Below, one piece after another: positions 11,044 to 22,925 of a DNA stretch of 64,000 nucleotides. Position numbers and translations under genes: made by a program. Below the pieces are notes generated by a model. The model was not told the DNA's origin. It saw only the letters and a program-made list of their open reading frames with translations, and did no database searches. The DNA is from Thermocrispum agreste DSM 44070 (GTDB lineage Bacteria > Actinomycetota > Actinomycetes > Mycobacteriales > Pseudonocardiaceae): contig NZ_KE386603.1 in the NCBI RefSeq assembly GCF_000427905.1, positions 925,332-989,331 on the forward strand, given 5' to 3'. Each line of letters begins with the position of its first letter. Position 1 is the stretch's first letter.

Positions 11044-11337
11044 GTGGTAGCCGTGGAACTCGTCGGGATCATCATCTACTGGCCGCTGTTCGTGCTGTGG
11101 CTGCTGATCCTGGCCAGGCTGGTCGTGGAGCTCGTTCGGGCGTTCGCGCGCGAATGGCGCCCGGCCGGCGGAGTTGCGGTAACGCTCGAGACCATCTACA
11201 CAGTGACGGACCCGCCAGTACGATTGTTCCGGAGAATCATCCCGACGGTGCGAATCGGCAACGTGGGGCTGGACTTGTCCATTATGGTTCTGCTGTTGGT
11301 GGTGTTCGTCCTGATGAACATCTCCTACCCCGGGTGA
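11044..11337 (+). CDS. YggT family membrane protein
   Basis: Small membrane protein of 97 residues with two hydrophobic segments (roughly 6-25 and 74-93) and the family signature between them, ending RLFRRIIPTVRIGNVGLDLS. YggT proteins sit between sepF and divIVA in most Gram-positive bacteria, as here, and are linked to division or osmotic response, but the biochemical role is unknown. The start could be GTG 11044 or GTG 11053; no Shine-Dalgarno site decides between them. Confidence 0.85.
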   Translation: MVAVELVGIIIYWPLFVLWLLILARLVVELVRAFAREWRPAGGVAVTLETIYTVTDPPVRLFRRIIPTVRIGNVGLDLSIMVLLLVVFVLMNISYPG

Positions 11338-11379
11338 CGGGCTCGGGTGCGGCAGTCCTGGAGTGCGTGAGGTGATCAG

Positions 11380-12189
11380 ATGTCCTTGACCCCCGCTGAC
11401 GTGCACAACGTCGCGTTCAGCAAACCGCCGATAGGCAAACGGGGCTACAACGAGGACGAGGTGGACGCCTTCCTCGACCTGGTGGAGACGGAGCTCGCCC
11501 GCCTGATCGAGGAGAACAACGAGCTTCGTCAGCAGGTCGAGCAGCTCGACGCCGAGCTGGAGGCCGCGCGCGCGGAGGCCGCAGCAGCCAGGGACGAGCG
11601 CCGGTTGTCCGCGGTGCCCGCGCCGTCGCCGATGGAGCAGACCCAGGCCCACCCGGGGCTGATGGCCGACGGGGCGGAGCCCAACGTGCAGGCCGCCAAG
11701 GTGCTCGGCCTGGCCCAGGAGATGGCCGACCGGCTGACCGGTGAGGCGAAGGCCGAGTCGGACGGCATGCTGGCCGAGGCCCGCACCAAGGCCGAGCAGC
11801 TGCTGTCGGAGGCCCGCTCGAAGGCGGACGCGATGGTCAACGAGGCGCGCGCCCGTGCCGAGACGATGCTCAACGACGCGCGCACCAGGGCTGAGACGAT
11901 CGAGCGGCAGTCCAGGGACAAGGCCACGGCGCTGGAGCGGGAAGCTCAGCGCAAGTACACCGAGCAGATGAACAACCTCAACGCCGAGAAGGACGTGCTC
12001 AGTAAGAAGATCGAGGAGCTGCGCACGATCGAGCGGGAGTACCGGACTCGGCTGCGTGGGTTCTTGGAGTCGCAACTGCGTGAACTGGACGACCGGGGAT
12101 CGGCGGCACCCGCATCGGCGGCGGGCAAAGGTGATCCGGCGCAAAGCGGCCAGGGGTACAACTTCGGACCACGCGCCGAAGCGGGCTAG
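11380..12189 (+). CDS. wag31: Polar growth protein Wag31/DivIVA
   Basis: Coiled-coil scaffold that marks the cell poles and directs tip growth in actinobacteria. 269 residues. The N-terminal DivIVA membrane-curvature module ([34 protein letters not shown]) leads into a coiled coil from about residue 35 to 65, a proline-containing linker, and a second long coiled coil (about 110-230) built on repeats such as [27 protein letters not shown] lies before the ATG. It is the last gene of the dcw cluster and is followed by a terminator. Confidence 0.95.
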   Translation: MSLTPADVHNVAFSKPPIGKRGYNEDEVDAFLDLVETELARLIEENNELRQQVEQLDAELEAARAEAAAARDERRLSAVPAPSPMEQTQAHPGLMADGAEPNVQAAKVLGLAQEMADRLTGEAKAESDGMLAEARTKAEQLLSEARSKADAMVNEARARAETMLNDARTRAETIERQSRDKATALEREAQRKYTEQMNNLNAEKDVLSKKIEELRTIEREYRTRLRGFLESQLRELDDRGSAAPASAAGKGDPAQSGQGYNFGPRAEAG

Positions 12190-12191
12190 CG

Positions 12192-12254
12192 CCTGACCGG
12201 CGGTAGCCGGAAGTCAGGTCTTTGCCGGGGATGGCGGCGGAGAACGCCATCCCC
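12192..12254 (+). terminator. Double hairpin terminator after wag31
   Basis: Two hairpins follow the wag31 stop. The first pairs CCTGAC (12192-12197) with GTCAGG (12213-12218). The second is a perfect 10-bp stem, GGGGATGGCG (12227-12236) with CGCCATCCCC (12245-12254), an 8-base loop and TTT right after. It marks the end of the dcw operon. Confidence 0.8.
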
Positions 12255-12293
12255 TTTGCGCTGCCCGCGATGGTCGTCGTGATGTAATTCGGC

Positions 12294-12929
12294 GTGCTCT
12301 TCTTCGTCCTGATCCTGGTTCTGGCGGCGCTGGGTGCGCTGATCGCCGCGCTGGTCACCACCAAGTCGCTGTTCGCCTGGGTTTCGATCGGTTTCTCCGC
12401 TGCCGCCGCGCTCGGGTTGTTCGTCGACTGGATCAAGCGGCGGCGGGCCGCGCGGCGCGCGGGCGCCGACGGCGGTGACCGGCCGCCCGCCCCGGAGGAC
12501 GAGTCCTCTACCCGATCGGGTGAAGCTGGGGGCGACGGCGGTGAGGTGTCCGCGACGACGGACGCGACCGACGACGCCGAGGAAGCAGCAGAGAAGGCGG
12601 GCGACACCACGGGCAAACCGCAAGCAGGCTCGGACACCGAGGCTGCCGCCGGCCCGGCCGCTGCGGGGCTCCCGGCAGATCTGCCCGGCGAGGAGGAGAC
12701 CGACGCTGCCGACGTGCTGATCGTCTGCGAGCTGTCCGACGAAGTGCTCGTGATCGACGAGCAGCCGCGGTATCACCTCGCCGCGTGTGGCTGGCTGACC
12801 GGCAAGGAGACCATCCCGATCGCCGTGTCGGAAGCGCGCGAGCTCGGGTTCACGCCGTGCGCCCGGTGCCGTCCGGACGCTACGCTGGCCGAGCGGGCCC
12901 GCCGCAAGCGGGTTGCGGACACCGGCTAA
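12294..12929 (+). CDS. Membrane protein with C-terminal Ada-like metal-binding motif
   Basis: Unknown function; 211 residues. Two membrane segments (about 1-22 and 28-45) precede [10 protein letters not shown]-type basic residues, then a disordered acidic/alanine-rich stretch (about 55-135). The last 70 residues contain YHLAACGWLTGKETIPI and GFTPCARCRP. This YHxxxC ... GxxPCxxC arrangement resembles the small zinc-binding Ada-like motif seen as an appendage on nucleases and ComEC-type proteins. The GTG start has TGTAAT 5 bases upstream. It lies between the wag31 terminator and the ileS T-box, so it is a single-gene unit. Confidence 0.7.
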   Translation: MLFFVLILVLAALGALIAALVTTKSLFAWVSIGFSAAAALGLFVDWIKRRRAARRAGADGGDRPPAPEDESSTRSGEAGGDGGEVSATTDATDDAEEAAEKAGDTTGKPQAGSDTEAAAGPAAAGLPADLPGEEETDAADVLIVCELSDEVLVIDEQPRYHLAACGWLTGKETIPIAVSEARELGFTPCARCRPDATLAERARRKRVADTG

Positions 12930-12934
12930 TCTTG

Positions 12935-13166
12935 TTGCATCGGCGATGATCCGGCCATCACCGGGGAGCTTCCGGAAGAACGGGCCCGCGCGGCCTCAGT
13001 AGAACCGGACGGGTACGGCCCGTCACAGCCGTTCAATGAGGGGTTCGGGCGTTCTTTGTGCCCGGGCAAGCGGGGTGGTACCGCGGAGCGCCACGAGTGC
13101 GCGCCGTCCCTGCGTCAACGTTACCGGCGTTCACCGCCGCACTGCGTCGCAGCGAACCGCGAGGAG
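12935..13166 (+). promoter_or_regulatory. T-box riboswitch controlling ileS
   Basis: The leader contains the conserved T-box sequence GGGTGGTACCGCGG (13073-13086), which pairs with the uncharged tRNA acceptor end. Upstream lies a stem I region around CCATCACCGGGGAGC; ATC at 12957-12959 is the likely isoleucine specifier codon. No U-tract terminator precedes the gene, and the Shine-Dalgarno GAGGAG (13161-13166) sits at the end of the element. That fits the translation-controlling ileS T-boxes known in actinobacteria. The exact ends were set by eye. Confidence 0.88.
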
Positions 13167-13171
13167 CACCC

Positions 13172-16100
13172 GTGCCGTACCCGAAGAACACAGACGCTGG
13201 CAAGGCCACCACGAGCACCGAGGCCGCAGGCGTTCCGGTGCAGCCGTCGTTTCCCGAGCTGGAGCGGGAGGTCCTCGACTACTGGGCCAAGGACGGCACG
13301 TTCGAGGCCAGCGTGCAGGCACGCGAAGCGGGGGAGAAGGGCAGCAACGAGTACGTCTTCTACGACGGCCCGCCGTTCGCCAACGGCCTGCCGCACTACG
13401 GCCACCTGCTGACCGGCTACGTCAAGGACGTGGTGCCGCGCTACCAGACCATGCGCGGCCGCCGGGTGGAGCGCCGCTTCGGCTGGGACTGCCACGGCCT
13501 GCCCGCCGAGGTCGAGGCGGAGAAGCAGCTCGGCATCAAGCACAAGAACGAGATCGAGCGGATGGGCATCGCCGCGTTCAACGATGCCTGCCGCAGCAGC
13601 GTGCTGCGCTACACCCGGGAATGGCAGGACTACGTCACCCGGCAGGCCCGCTGGGTCGATTTCGCCAACGACTACAAGACGCTCGACCTGGACTACATGG
13701 AGAGCGTCATGTGGGCGTTCAAGACCCTGTGGGACAAGGGCCTGATCTACGAGGGCTTCCGGGTGCTCTGGTACTGCTGGCGGTGCGAGACGCCGCTGTC
13801 GAACACCGAGACCAAGATGGACGACGTCTATCTGGACCGGCAGGACCCGGCCGTCACCGTGGGCCTGACCGTGACCTCGGACGACAAGCGGCTGGACGGG
13901 GTGCGGGCGCTGGTCTGGACGACCACCCCGTGGACCCTGCCGTCGAACCTGGCCGCCGCGGTGCACCCGGACGTGCGCTACGTGGTGGTGCGCGGCCAGG
14001 ACGGGCAGCGGTACCTGCTGGCCGAGGCGCGGGTGGCCGCCTACGCCCGTGAGCTGGGCGAGAACCCGGAGGTGCTGGCGGCGTTCACCGGCCGCGAGCT
14101 GGCCGGCACCCGCTACGTCCCGGTGTTCGACTTCTTCGCGGGCCAGCAGCCGAACGCCCACCAGGTGCTGCTGGCCGACTACGTGACCACCGAGGACGGT
14201 ACGGGCATCGTGCACATCGCGCCCGCCTACGGTGAGGAGGACAAGGAGGTCACCGACGCCGCCGGGATCGAGGTGGTCACCCCGGTCGACGAGCGCGGCG
14301 TGTTCGACTCCCAGGTGCCGCCGTACGAGGGCATGCAGGTCTTCGAGGCCAACCCGCACATCATCGCCGACCTGAAGAAGCGCGGGGTGGTGCTGCGGCA
14401 CGAGACCTACGACCACGCCTACCCGCACTGCTGGCGCTGCGAGAGCCCGCTGATCCAGCGCGCGGTGTCGTCCTGGTTCGTCGCGGTGACCAAGTTCCGC
14501 GACCGCATGGTCGAACTGAACAAGCAGATCAACTGGGTGCCGGGGCACATCAGGGACGGTCAGTTCGGCAAATGGCTGGAGAACGCCAGGGACTGGTCGA
14601 TCTCCCGCAACCGGTTCTGGGGCTCGCCGATCCCGGTGTGGAAGTCGGACGACCCGAAGTACCCGCGGGTGGACGTCTACGGTTCGCTGGACGAGCTGGC
14701 GCGCGACTTCGGCGTGCGGCCGGAGGACCTGCACCGGCCGATGATCGACCAGCTGACCCGCCCGAACCCGGACGACCCGACCGGCAAGTCCATGATGCGG
14801 CGGGTGCCCGAGGTGCTGGACTGCTGGTTCGAGTCCGGCTCGATGCCGTTCGCCCAGGTGCACTACCCGTTCGAGAACGCGGAGTGGTTCGAGCACCACT
14901 ACCCGGGCGACTTCATCGTCGAGTACAACGGCCAGACCCGCGGCTGGTTCTACACGCTGCACGTGCTGGCCACCGCGCTGTTCGACCGGCCGGCGTTCCG
15001 CAACTGCATCGCGCACGGCATCGTGCTGGGCGACGACGGCCAGAAGATGTCCAAGTCCCGGAAGAACTACCCGGACGTCAACGAGGTGTTCAACCGGGAC
15101 GGCTCGGACGCCATGCGGTGGTTCCTGATGTCCTCGCCGATCCTGCGCGGCGGTGACCTCATCGTCACCGAGCGGGGCATCCGGGACGCGGTGCGGCAGG
15201 CCGTGCTGCCGCTGTGGAACTCGTACTACTTCCTGGTGTTGTACGCCAACGCCGAGGGCATCGAGGGCCGGTTCCGCACCGACAGCCAGCACGTGCTGGA
15301 CCGCTACATCCTGGCCAAGACGCACGAGCTGGTCACCGACGTGCAGGCTCAGCTGGACGCGCTGGATCTGGCCGGAGCATGCCAGACGGTGCGTGAATTC
15401 CTCGAAGTGCTGACCAACTGGTACGTGCGCCGCTCGCGGGACCGGTTCTGGGCGGGCAAGCAGGACGCGGTGGACACGCTGCACACCGTGCTCGAGGTCA
15501 CCTGCCGGGTCGCTGCTCCGCTGCTGCCGCTGACCACCGAGGCGGTCTGGCGCGGGCTCACCGGCGGCCGGTCGGTGCACCTGACCGACTGGCCGACCGC
15601 CGAGGAGCTGCCCAGCGACGCCGCGCTGGTCGGCGCCATGGACCGGGTGCGCCAGGTGTGCTCGGCGGCGTCGGCGCTGCGCAAGGCGAACAAGCTGCGG
15701 GTCCGGCTGCCGCTGCGCAAGCTGCTCATCGCGGCCGAGGACGTGGAGCGGCTGGCGCCGTTCGCCGACATCGTCCGCAGCGAGGTCAACGTCAAGCAGG
15801 TCGAACTGACCACGGACGTGGCCGCGCACGGCGCGTTCCAGGTGGCGGTCAACGCCCGGGTGGCGGGCCCGCGCCTGGGCAAGGACGTGCAGCGCGCGAT
15901 CAAGGCGGTCAAGGCGGGGCAGTGGTCCGAGCTGCCCGGTGGCGGCATCGTGGCCGACGGCGTCGAGCTGCGCGAGGAGGAGATCGAGCGGCGGCTTGTG
16001 TCCACCGATCCGGGTGCCGCCGGTGCGTTGCCCGGCAACTCCGGTCTGGTGGTGCTGGACACCGAGGTGACGCCGGAGCTGGCCGCCGAAGGGCTGGCTC

Positions 16101-16339
16101 GCGACGTGATCCGGGTGGTGCAGCAGGCCAGGCGGGACGCGGGCCTGGAGATCACCGACCGGATCGCGCTGACCGTCCAGGCGCCGGACGAGGTGCGCAG
16201 CGCGGTGCAGGCGCACGAGGAGTTCGTGCGCGGCGAGACGCTCAGCCAGCAGGTCAGCTACGGCACGGTCGACGGTGGCTTCGCCGGCTCGGTCGGCGAC
16301 GGCCTGGACGTCCGGGTCGCGGTCACCAAGATCACCTAG
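13172..16339 (+). CDS. ileS: Isoleucyl-tRNA synthetase
   Basis: Class I synthetase charging tRNA-Ile, with editing of valine. GTG 13172 follows GAGGAG and gives MPYPKNT; the longer frame would run through the T-box. 1055 residues, the larger eukaryote-like type. Motifs: HIGH-type LPHYGHL near residue 75, KMSKS ([14 protein letters not shown]) near 625, the editing domain with [11 protein letters not shown], anticodon-binding domain about 690-850, and the cysteine pairs WYCWRCETP and HCWRCESP. Probably monocistronic. Confidence 0.97.
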   Translation: MPYPKNTDAGKATTSTEAAGVPVQPSFPELEREVLDYWAKDGTFEASVQAREAGEKGSNEYVFYDGPPFANGLPHYGHLLTGYVKDVVPRYQTMRGRRVERRFGWDCHGLPAEVEAEKQLGIKHKNEIERMGIAAFNDACRSSVLRYTREWQDYVTRQARWVDFANDYKTLDLDYMESVMWAFKTLWDKGLIYEGFRVLWYCWRCETPLSNTETKMDDVYLDRQDPAVTVGLTVTSDDKRLDGVRALVWTTTPWTLPSNLAAAVHPDVRYVVVRGQDGQRYLLAEARVAAYARELGENPEVLAAFTGRELAGTRYVPVFDFFAGQQPNAHQVLLADYVTTEDGTGIVHIAPAYGEEDKEVTDAAGIEVVTPVDERGVFDSQVPPYEGMQVFEANPHIIADLKKRGVVLRHETYDHAYPHCWRCESPLIQRAVSSWFVAVTKFRDRMVELNKQINWVPGHIRDGQFGKWLENARDWSISRNRFWGSPIPVWKSDDPKYPRVDVYGSLDELARDFGVRPEDLHRPMIDQLTRPNPDDPTGKSMMRRVPEVLDCWFESGSMPFAQVHYPFENAEWFEHHYPGDFIVEYNGQTRGWFYTLHVLATALFDRPAFRNCIAHGIVLGDDGQKMSKSRKNYPDVNEVFNRDGSDAMRWFLMSSPILRGGDLIVTERGIRDAVRQAVLPLWNSYYFLVLYANAEGIEGRFRTDSQHVLDRYILAKTHELVTDVQAQLDALDLAGACQTVREFLEVLTNWYVRRSRDRFWAGKQDAVDTLHTVLEVTCRVAAPLLPLTTEAVWRGLTGGRSVHLTDWPTAEELPSDAALVGAMDRVRQVCSAASALRKANKLRVRLPLRKLLIAAEDVERLAPFADIVRSEVNVKQVELTTDVAAHGAFQVAVNARVAGPRLGKDVQRAIKAVKAGQWSELPGGGIVADGVELREEEIERRLVSTDPGAAGALPGNSGLVVLDTEVTPELAAEGLARDVIRVVQQARRDAGLEITDRIALTVQAPDEVRSAVQAHEEFVRGETLSQQVSYGTVDGGFAGSVGDGLDVRVAVTKIT

Positions 16340-16541
16340 ACCGCTCGGTCCGACCCAGGCCGCCAGTCAGTCGTGGTCGGCCGGAGCGCCGCGCCGACGC
16401 GCGGGTAACGCTTTTGATCGCGATACCGTCTCGGCGTCGTGCCGCGGTTCAGCCGCGGTCGCGCCGGTGGCACACTGGCGGCACCTCGCTGAACTTCGCT
16501 GAATGGCGACGCCCGACGTGCCGGGGAGGTGAGCAGGCGTC

Positions 16542-17975
16542 GTGCAGTCCGACCGCCGCTGGGCCATCATCGCCATCGTCGCGTTGGTGGCCGGTTTCGT
16601 GGGCGCTGGTGTCGTTGTGCTGCGCAACGAACTCGAAGCGGACGACGACCGGCGGCCGCCCGGTGCGTGGGAGATCGCCTGGCAGTACGTGACCGCGTTC
16701 GACGACCGGAAGGTCTCTGCGGCGGCCGAGCTGACCACCGATCCCGCCGCGGCCAAGACCACGCTGCGCCGGATCTTCCGCAAGCTGCCCGACGTGACGG
16801 TGTCGTCGGCGCTGGGTGAGGTGAAGACGAACGGTGCGAAGGCGTCGGCCGTGGTCGCCGTCGAGTGGACGTTCGCCAACGACCGCACGTTCAGTTACCG
16901 CACCACGGTCCCGCTGGTTCAGCGGGACGGCAGCTGGCTGGTGGACTTCTCGCCCGCGGTGGTGCATCCCGAGCTGGAGGAGGGGCAGCACCTCGCGCTC
17001 GTCGACGGTGTCGACGTGCCCGCCGTGGTCGACGCCTCCGGTCGTCCGCTGCTGGTGTGGGGCGAGGTCGGGCCGAAACCGGTGCATCCGCACCGCGCCA
17101 AGCTGTTGCTGCCCGCCATGCTCGCCGAGGCGCAGGAACGCCAGCCGCCGGAGCGATGGGCGGTCGCGGCGATGAAGGGCAAGAAGCGGGTCAGGTTCCT
17201 CTCCGGCGACGGGCCGAAAGGCGGCAAGCCGCTGCCCACCACGCTGAGCATTCCACTGCAGGACGCCGCCCAGTCGGCCGTGGACAGCCAGGGCAAGCCC
17301 GCCGCGTTGATCGCGTTCCGGCCGTCCACCGGCGCACTGCTGGCGGTCGCGCAGAACGAGCACGTCGACCAGGGACCGATCTCGCTGAGCGGGCTGTACC
17401 CGCCGGGCGAAGAAGTGTTCTCCCTGGTCACGCTGGCCGCTGATGGTGATTCGGCGGCGGCGATCGCGCGTGCCGCCAGCAGCCTGGGGTGGAATGCCGA
17501 CTTCGAGATCCCGGGGATCGGCACCGAGGCGGGTGCGGTACGCAAGGCGGACGACGCCGCGACGCTGATGGAGCAGCGCAAGGGACAGGGCGACGTGTTC
17601 GTCAGCCCGTTCGGGCTTGCCCTCGTGGTATCAACCGTGGCGGCAGGTGAGCCGGTGACGCCGCAGTTCTGGCGTGCCCATCCCACCAAGGTGCTGAGCG
17701 GCTACCAGGCGCCCGACAAGGAGACGGTGGCCGCCCTGCGGGAGTACATGCGGGCTGTGGTCACCGACGGGCGGGCGTCCTCGCTGAAGGCGCTCGACAA
17801 GGAGGGGGCCGAGGTCCACGGGGTGACCGGCACGGCACGGGCCGGTCACGGTGTGCGGCACAGCTGGTTCGCCGGATACGCGGGCGATCTCGCTTTCGCC
17901 GTGCTGGTGGAGGACGGCGGCACGGAGACTCGTGCGCTGTCCGTCGCCGCGCGGTTCTTGCGGGCACAGCGATGA
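16542..17975 (+). CDS. Penicillin-binding-protein-like protein, catalytic motifs lost
   Basis: 477 residues with one N-terminal membrane anchor (about 7-29). An NTF2-like MecA_N-type domain follows (about 40-150, beginning AWEIAWQYVTAFDDRKVS), then a transpeptidase-like fold. Where active PBPs have PPGSTFK, this protein has YPPGEEVFSLVT (near residue 287), so the SxxK nucleophile and lysine are absent. Where they have KTGTAE, it has GVTGTARAGHG (near 427). The fold context is retained (KGQGDVFVSPFGLALVVST). I infer a non-catalytic extracytoplasmic protein that may bind peptidoglycan or division partners. It is a lone gene between ileS and DUF167. Confidence 0.78.
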   Translation: MQSDRRWAIIAIVALVAGFVGAGVVVLRNELEADDDRRPPGAWEIAWQYVTAFDDRKVSAAAELTTDPAAAKTTLRRIFRKLPDVTVSSALGEVKTNGAKASAVVAVEWTFANDRTFSYRTTVPLVQRDGSWLVDFSPAVVHPELEEGQHLALVDGVDVPAVVDASGRPLLVWGEVGPKPVHPHRAKLLLPAMLAEAQERQPPERWAVAAMKGKKRVRFLSGDGPKGGKPLPTTLSIPLQDAAQSAVDSQGKPAALIAFRPSTGALLAVAQNEHVDQGPISLSGLYPPGEEVFSLVTLAADGDSAAAIARAASSLGWNADFEIPGIGTEAGAVRKADDAATLMEQRKGQGDVFVSPFGLALVVSTVAAGEPVTPQFWRAHPTKVLSGYQAPDKETVAALREYMRAVVTDGRASSLKALDKEGAEVHGVTGTARAGHGVRHSWFAGYAGDLAFAVLVEDGGTETRALSVAARFLRAQR

Positions 17976-18039
17976 CCCGGCGATCCAGCGGATCGGTCAC
18001 CTCGGGGTGCGCGCCCCGGGCCTGGGTACTGTGCAAGGC

Positions 18040-18327
18040 ATGACGAGCAGCGTGCGGTTCGCCGTCCGCGTCAAACCGAATGCCAAGCGGAACCATGTCG
18101 GTGGTGCCCGCGGAGACGCCCTCGTCGTGGCCGTCACCGCACCCGCGGTGGACGGCAAGGCCAACGAGGCGGTCACCAAGGCGTTGGCCGCCGCGTTCGA
18201 CGTGCGGCGGCAGCACGTGCACATCGTCACCGGGCTGCGTGGCCGGGACAAGGTCGTGGAGCTCGACCCGGCACCGCCGGAGGCGGAGCGTCGCCTGGCC
18301 GAACTGCTCCGGGACGAGCGACGTTGA
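18040..18327 (+). CDS. DUF167 (YggU) family protein
   Basis: Small protein of 95 residues matching the DUF167/YggU fold: RFAVRVKPNAKRNHVGG, then VTAPAVDGKANEAVTKALA, and VTGLRGRDKVVEL. The family is widespread but its function is unknown. I start at ATG 18040 (MTSSVRF), which has TACTGT 7 bases upstream, so it is probably leaderless; longer versions run back into the previous gene. It is not close to other genes on the plus strand. Confidence 0.85.
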   Translation: MTSSVRFAVRVKPNAKRNHVGGARGDALVVAVTAPAVDGKANEAVTKALAAAFDVRRQHVHIVTGLRGRDKVVELDPAPPEAERRLAELLRDERR

Positions 18328-19117
18328 GCCACACCAGACGGAAGATGCCCTTTTGTCCATGGCTTCGGCCGCATCCCCGTCAGTGAGGCTCGCGCTGGCT
18401 TCGCCAGGATCACGGACGTGCGGAGTACGGCGACGAGGCCATCCAATGTGACGAAGAACGACCTCCGCGCCCGTCGCCGTGGTCCCTGCCGATGCAGCGG
18501 AGCTTCTCGGACACCTCGAGGATCTGCTGGACCTGCGCAAGGTGAGCGAGGTGCTTGCCCGTGTCGAAGCAGGTTCCGAAGAGCGTATGCCGGTCCAGTG
18601 CCCGCACTCCTCGCCGTGAGGGCTGAGCAGGACACGAGATCGAGCTCACCCGTACTGCAGACAAGTGACGAGAGGCTGGCAAAAGGTCAGCCGAGCCACG
18701 CGAAAGCCATCGAAGACGCAAGCGGGGCGCTCGCCGCAGACCCCGGCCGCCTGGTTGCACACCGCTGACCGGGCAAGAATCTCCGCGACGTGTGGCGTGT
18801 CCGGGTCGTCGGCTATCGCTTTTGTTACCAGGTCGACGACGGTGCCTTGCTCACAACTTGTCGTCACCGTGCGTACTCGGGATGGCCTGTGTGACCTTGT
18901 GCGGCGCGTTCTCGGCCGATGACCCCTGTATGGCATCGAGCTCTGCGCGGCTGTTGCCCATCGGTGACGGCCTGGCTGCTTTCGTCGACGGCCAGCATCG
19001 ACCAGGGCGCGGCTGTCACCCACAGGGTGTCAGCAGATCGGCGCGGCGAACACGGTCAGGAAGAATGCGCGTCCGGTTGCGGCCGCTGACGGTGTTCGTC
19101 TAGCCGTGTTGGCGAAG
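18328..19117. other. Roughly 0.8 kb without a supportable gene, possible decayed DNA
   Basis: No full-length gene is convincing here. Two short stretches look protein-like: plus strand 18479-18619 (GTG start, 46 residues, with AELLGHLEDLLDLRKVSEVL), and the minus-strand reading between about 18650 and 18850 (VVDLVTKAIADDPDTPHVAE). Both are bounded by stops and have no recognisable family. Codon and base composition is less GC-rich than in neighbours. I read it as the remains of one or more lost genes, on weak evidence. Confidence 0.4.
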
Positions 19118-21846
<2,729 letters not shown>

Positions 21847-21851
21847 CGCCG

Positions 21852-22829
21852 TCAGTCCTCGATGGTCCAGGTGAGCGTGCGGGCGTCCGGTTCCGGGCGT
21901 GGACTCCACCGCACGGCGGTCACCCTGGTCGATTCCGGCAGGATGTACACGGTGTGCCCGCCCAGTGTCTCGCCCGGCTGCACGCCGATCTTGTGCGGCG
22001 GCCGGGACGTCAGCGCCACCGGGGCCTTGGCGATCGCCGACCCGTCCGCGGTGATCAGCTCCAGGTAGTTGTCCGGCAACGACATGTACGGGATCGACCC
22101 GGTGTTGGTGATCTCGGTGTGCACCACCACGGCCCGCTCACCGGGCTCCAGACGGTATCCGGCGGCCCCGAACAAGTAGTCGGCCGGATCCTGCACCTCG
22201 ATCAACTGCACCGTCAGTTGCTCGCCCTCCAGCCCCTCGGTGCGCAGCGCGTCCCCGACCTTGCCGGTACGTGGCCCGGACGGCGGGCTCGCCGCGTGGC
22301 TGGTGAGTGAGTCCTGGTCGCCGCGCGCCCACGCCGCGGTCTGCGGCGGCCCCCACGTGCTGATCACCGGGTCCGGCTGGGCCGGTACGGGCGACTGCGC
22401 CGGGTGGCCGGGCGCCCCGGCGGGCACCGGCTGGGAGACACCGGGGTGCTGGTAGGCGCCGGCCGGGCCGGGATGGCCGCCGCCGTGGGCGGGAACCCGA
22501 TGCGGGCCCGAGGGCACCCGGTGCGGGCCCGAGCCCTGCGGCTGGGCGGGAAAGCCGCCGCTCGTCGGGCCGTACGGCTGGGCGGGCTGGGCCGGGTGGG
22601 CGCCGGAGGGCGGGCCGTGCCAGGCTCCGGCCACCGCGGCGCGGATGCCGCGCGGGTCGCACTCCACTCCGACCAGCAGCGGGAGCCCGCTGCCGGACAG
22701 CGTGATCAGCCGGGTGGCGGCCTCGCGCGGATCCATCCCGACTTTGGCCGCCAGTTCGTGCACGGCGGCTTTGCCCATGTCCGCCAGCGCCGCCAGCAGA
22801 CGAGCATCCATCGGATCGGTCACGGCCAC
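21852..22829 (-). CDS. AsnC-type helix-turn-helix protein with proline-rich linker
   Basis: 325 residues, unknown function. The first ~65 residues form an AsnC/Lrp-like winged helix-turn-helix (MDARLLAALADMGKAAVHELAAKVGMDPREAATRL). Then comes about 110 residues rich in Pro, Gly, His and Gln with a repeated GPHRVPSGPHRVP. The C-terminal half (about 190-325) is a beta-sandwich-like domain similar to DUF4352-type folds (VVVHTEITNTGSIPYMSLPD). GTG 22829 has TAGCGT 7 bases upstream, consistent with a leaderless mRNA. It lacks the Lrp ligand-binding RAM domain. Confidence 0.72.
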   Translation of the reverse strand: MAVTDPMDARLLAALADMGKAAVHELAAKVGMDPREAATRLITLSGSGLPLLVGVECDPRGIRAAVAGAWHGPPSGAHPAQPAQPYGPTSGGFPAQPQGSGPHRVPSGPHRVPAHGGGHPGPAGAYQHPGVSQPVPAGAPGHPAQSPVPAQPDPVISTWGPPQTAAWARGDQDSLTSHAASPPSGPRTGKVGDALRTEGLEGEQLTVQLIEVQDPADYLFGAAGYRLEPGERAVVVHTEITNTGSIPYMSLPDNYLELITADGSAIAKAPVALTSRPPHKIGVQPGETLGGHTVYILPESTRVTAVRWSPRPEPDARTLTWTIED

Positions 22830-22925
22830 GGTGAAGACGCTACAGCAGCGCTCGCGAGCGAGTGGGATGCCACGGCGCGGAGATAAGCTCGTCGGCAGGC
22901 GTCACGGTGATCTCCGAGGAGAACG

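Noticed and set aside
13121-16216. 1031-residue frame antisense to ileS
   Set aside because: Low-complexity Arg/His/Val-rich translation with no family; the plus strand has a full isoleucyl-tRNA synthetase.
16442-16458. Terminator after ileS (CCGCGG-TTCAG-CCGCGG)
   Set aside because: Only a 6-bp self-palindromic stem, no U-run; too weak to call.
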